Positions 33,507 through 33,893 of a stretch of 33,893 nt of DNA are shown here, piece after piece (the stretch's first letter is position 1; each line of letters begins with the position of its first letter). Source of the DNA: Bacteroidales bacterium (lineage in GTDB: Bacteria; Bacteroidota; Bacteroidia; Bacteroidales; UBA932); assembly GCA_017561865.1 (NCBI GenBank), contig JAFZBH010000029.1:1-33893 (forward strand), read 5' to 3'. The notes beneath the pieces were generated by a model. The model was not told where the DNA came from. It saw only the letters and a list, made by a program, of their open reading frames with translations, and did no database searches. Both the position numbers and the translations under genes were made by a program.

Positions 33507-33893
33507 CGGCTGGTCTGTTTATTGACGGAAGCGAGCAACAGCTCGAAAAGGCGGGGCTTGGCGTAGCGGTCGAGCACCGTTTCTTCGACCCAGCGGTAGC
33601 CTTCCGGCAGGGCGGGCTCTTCCACCGGTTCCCACAGATAGAAATCCACCACCAGCGTCCTGTGGGTCAGCTGATGCCTGACGCCGGAACGAAGAAGGGT
33701 CGCTTCGGTGAGCCGCTGGTCATCGACCAGCGGCTCATACAACCCCGCCCATATGTCGCCCGTGCCGCGGCGGCGGATGGCCGTGCGGCCCTGGAAGCGA
33801 AGATATACATAGTTGAAACGGCGCTCCTGCACGGCGGCGCCCTTCTGGCGGACCGGCAGTCGGTCCACCTGGCCGCTCGCAAGCGCGGCGCAG
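33503..33893 (-). CDS. mutY: A/G-specific adenine glycosylase MutY, C-terminal part (partial)
   Basis: The 3' end of a gene entering from the right edge; 129 codons plus stop are visible. The first residue seen is a cysteine in CAALASGQ followed by LPVRQKG. This fits the last cysteine of the 4Fe-4S loop and the linker to the C-terminal domain of MutY. The rest is the NUDIX-like domain that recognises 8-oxoguanine: RFNYVYLRFQGRTAIRRRG, GDIWAGLYEPL, HQLTHRTLVVDFYLW and RYAKPRLFELL. MutY removes adenine mispaired with 8-oxoguanine. The GTG at 33868 is internal, not a start. Its stop overlaps the nucleotidyltransferase ATG. Confidence 0.9.
   Translation of the reverse strand, partial: CAALASGQVDRLPVRQKGAAVQERRFNYVYLRFQGRTAIRRRGTGDIWAGLYEPLVDDQRLTEATLLRSGVRHQLTHRTLVVDFYLWEPVEEPALPEGYRWVEETVLDRYAKPRLFELLLASVNKQTSR

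Noticed and set aside
33503..33868. Separate small gene starting at the GTG at 33868
   Set aside because: The frame continues upstream to the window edge with residues fitting the MutY iron-sulfur loop, so this is the end of a longer gene.

Overview
The window reads as a chromosomal segment from a GC-rich member of the Bacteroidales, probably an uncultured gut or rumen lineage. The reasons are: (i) many genes are preceded by the Bacteroidota -7 element TAnnTTTG (nine sites recorded), and Shine-Dalgarno sequences are nearly absent; (ii) there are lineage-typical genes (GldH, DUF2723/GT117, DUF4271, a PG0541-type pump companion, RicT with a basic tail); (iii) gene orders are typical of the phylum (holB-ricT-gldH; SUI1-DUF4271-hemD-rnpA-yidD). 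The exact genus is not resolved. Coding density is very high, no intergenic gap exceeds about 160 bases, and no rRNA, tRNA, CRISPR array, integrase or transposase was seen.

Layout. 1-1533 (minus): a membrane polyferredoxin followed by the first codons of a Tat-exported protein. 1603-7806 (minus): a probable operon trxA - outer-membrane barrel - LOG-family protein - polyprenyl synthase - holB - ricT - gldH - trmB, joined by overlaps or very short gaps. 7812-13643 (minus): a tripartite RND efflux operon (tolC, adaptor, permease, PG0541-type protein). 13658-15214 (plus): lgt and an exported MORN-repeat protein. 15215-20317 (minus): pgk, a TMEM43 homologue and two unrecognised exported proteins. 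20339-24444 (minus): a DUF2723 membrane glycosyltransferase and an RlmI-type methyltransferase. 24459-26962 (plus): SUI1, DUF4271, hemD, rnpA, yidD. 26967-30860 (plus): transketolase and lepA. 30865-33893: a cassette of an HPr-kinase-like protein and an S24/S26 peptidase (plus), facing a nucleotidyltransferase and the 3' end of mutY (minus).

The most striking observation is a palindromic repeat element lying inside two unrelated protein-coding genes, trmB (2275-2473) and the HprK-like kinase (30966-31204). The two copies share a 73-base core with one mismatch and a perfect 26-base palindrome. They lie in the same orientation and the same reading frame relative to their hosts, so both proteins carry the same inserted peptide containing TMPRVGPPEKHAFPGYPR. 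Each copy is bounded by imperfect terminal inverted repeats, and in each protein it sits in a linker away from the recognisable motifs. The arrangement resembles the Rickettsia palindromic elements that insert in frame, but I know of no description of this element in Bacteroidota. A third inverted-repeat structure of different sequence lies between pgk and the methyltransferase.

The second point of interest is the kinase / S24-S26 protease / nucleotidyltransferase set. It resembles tailoring genes of some lasso-peptide clusters, but no precursor, cyclase or transporter is visible here. The rest of the window is largely housekeeping and envelope biology.
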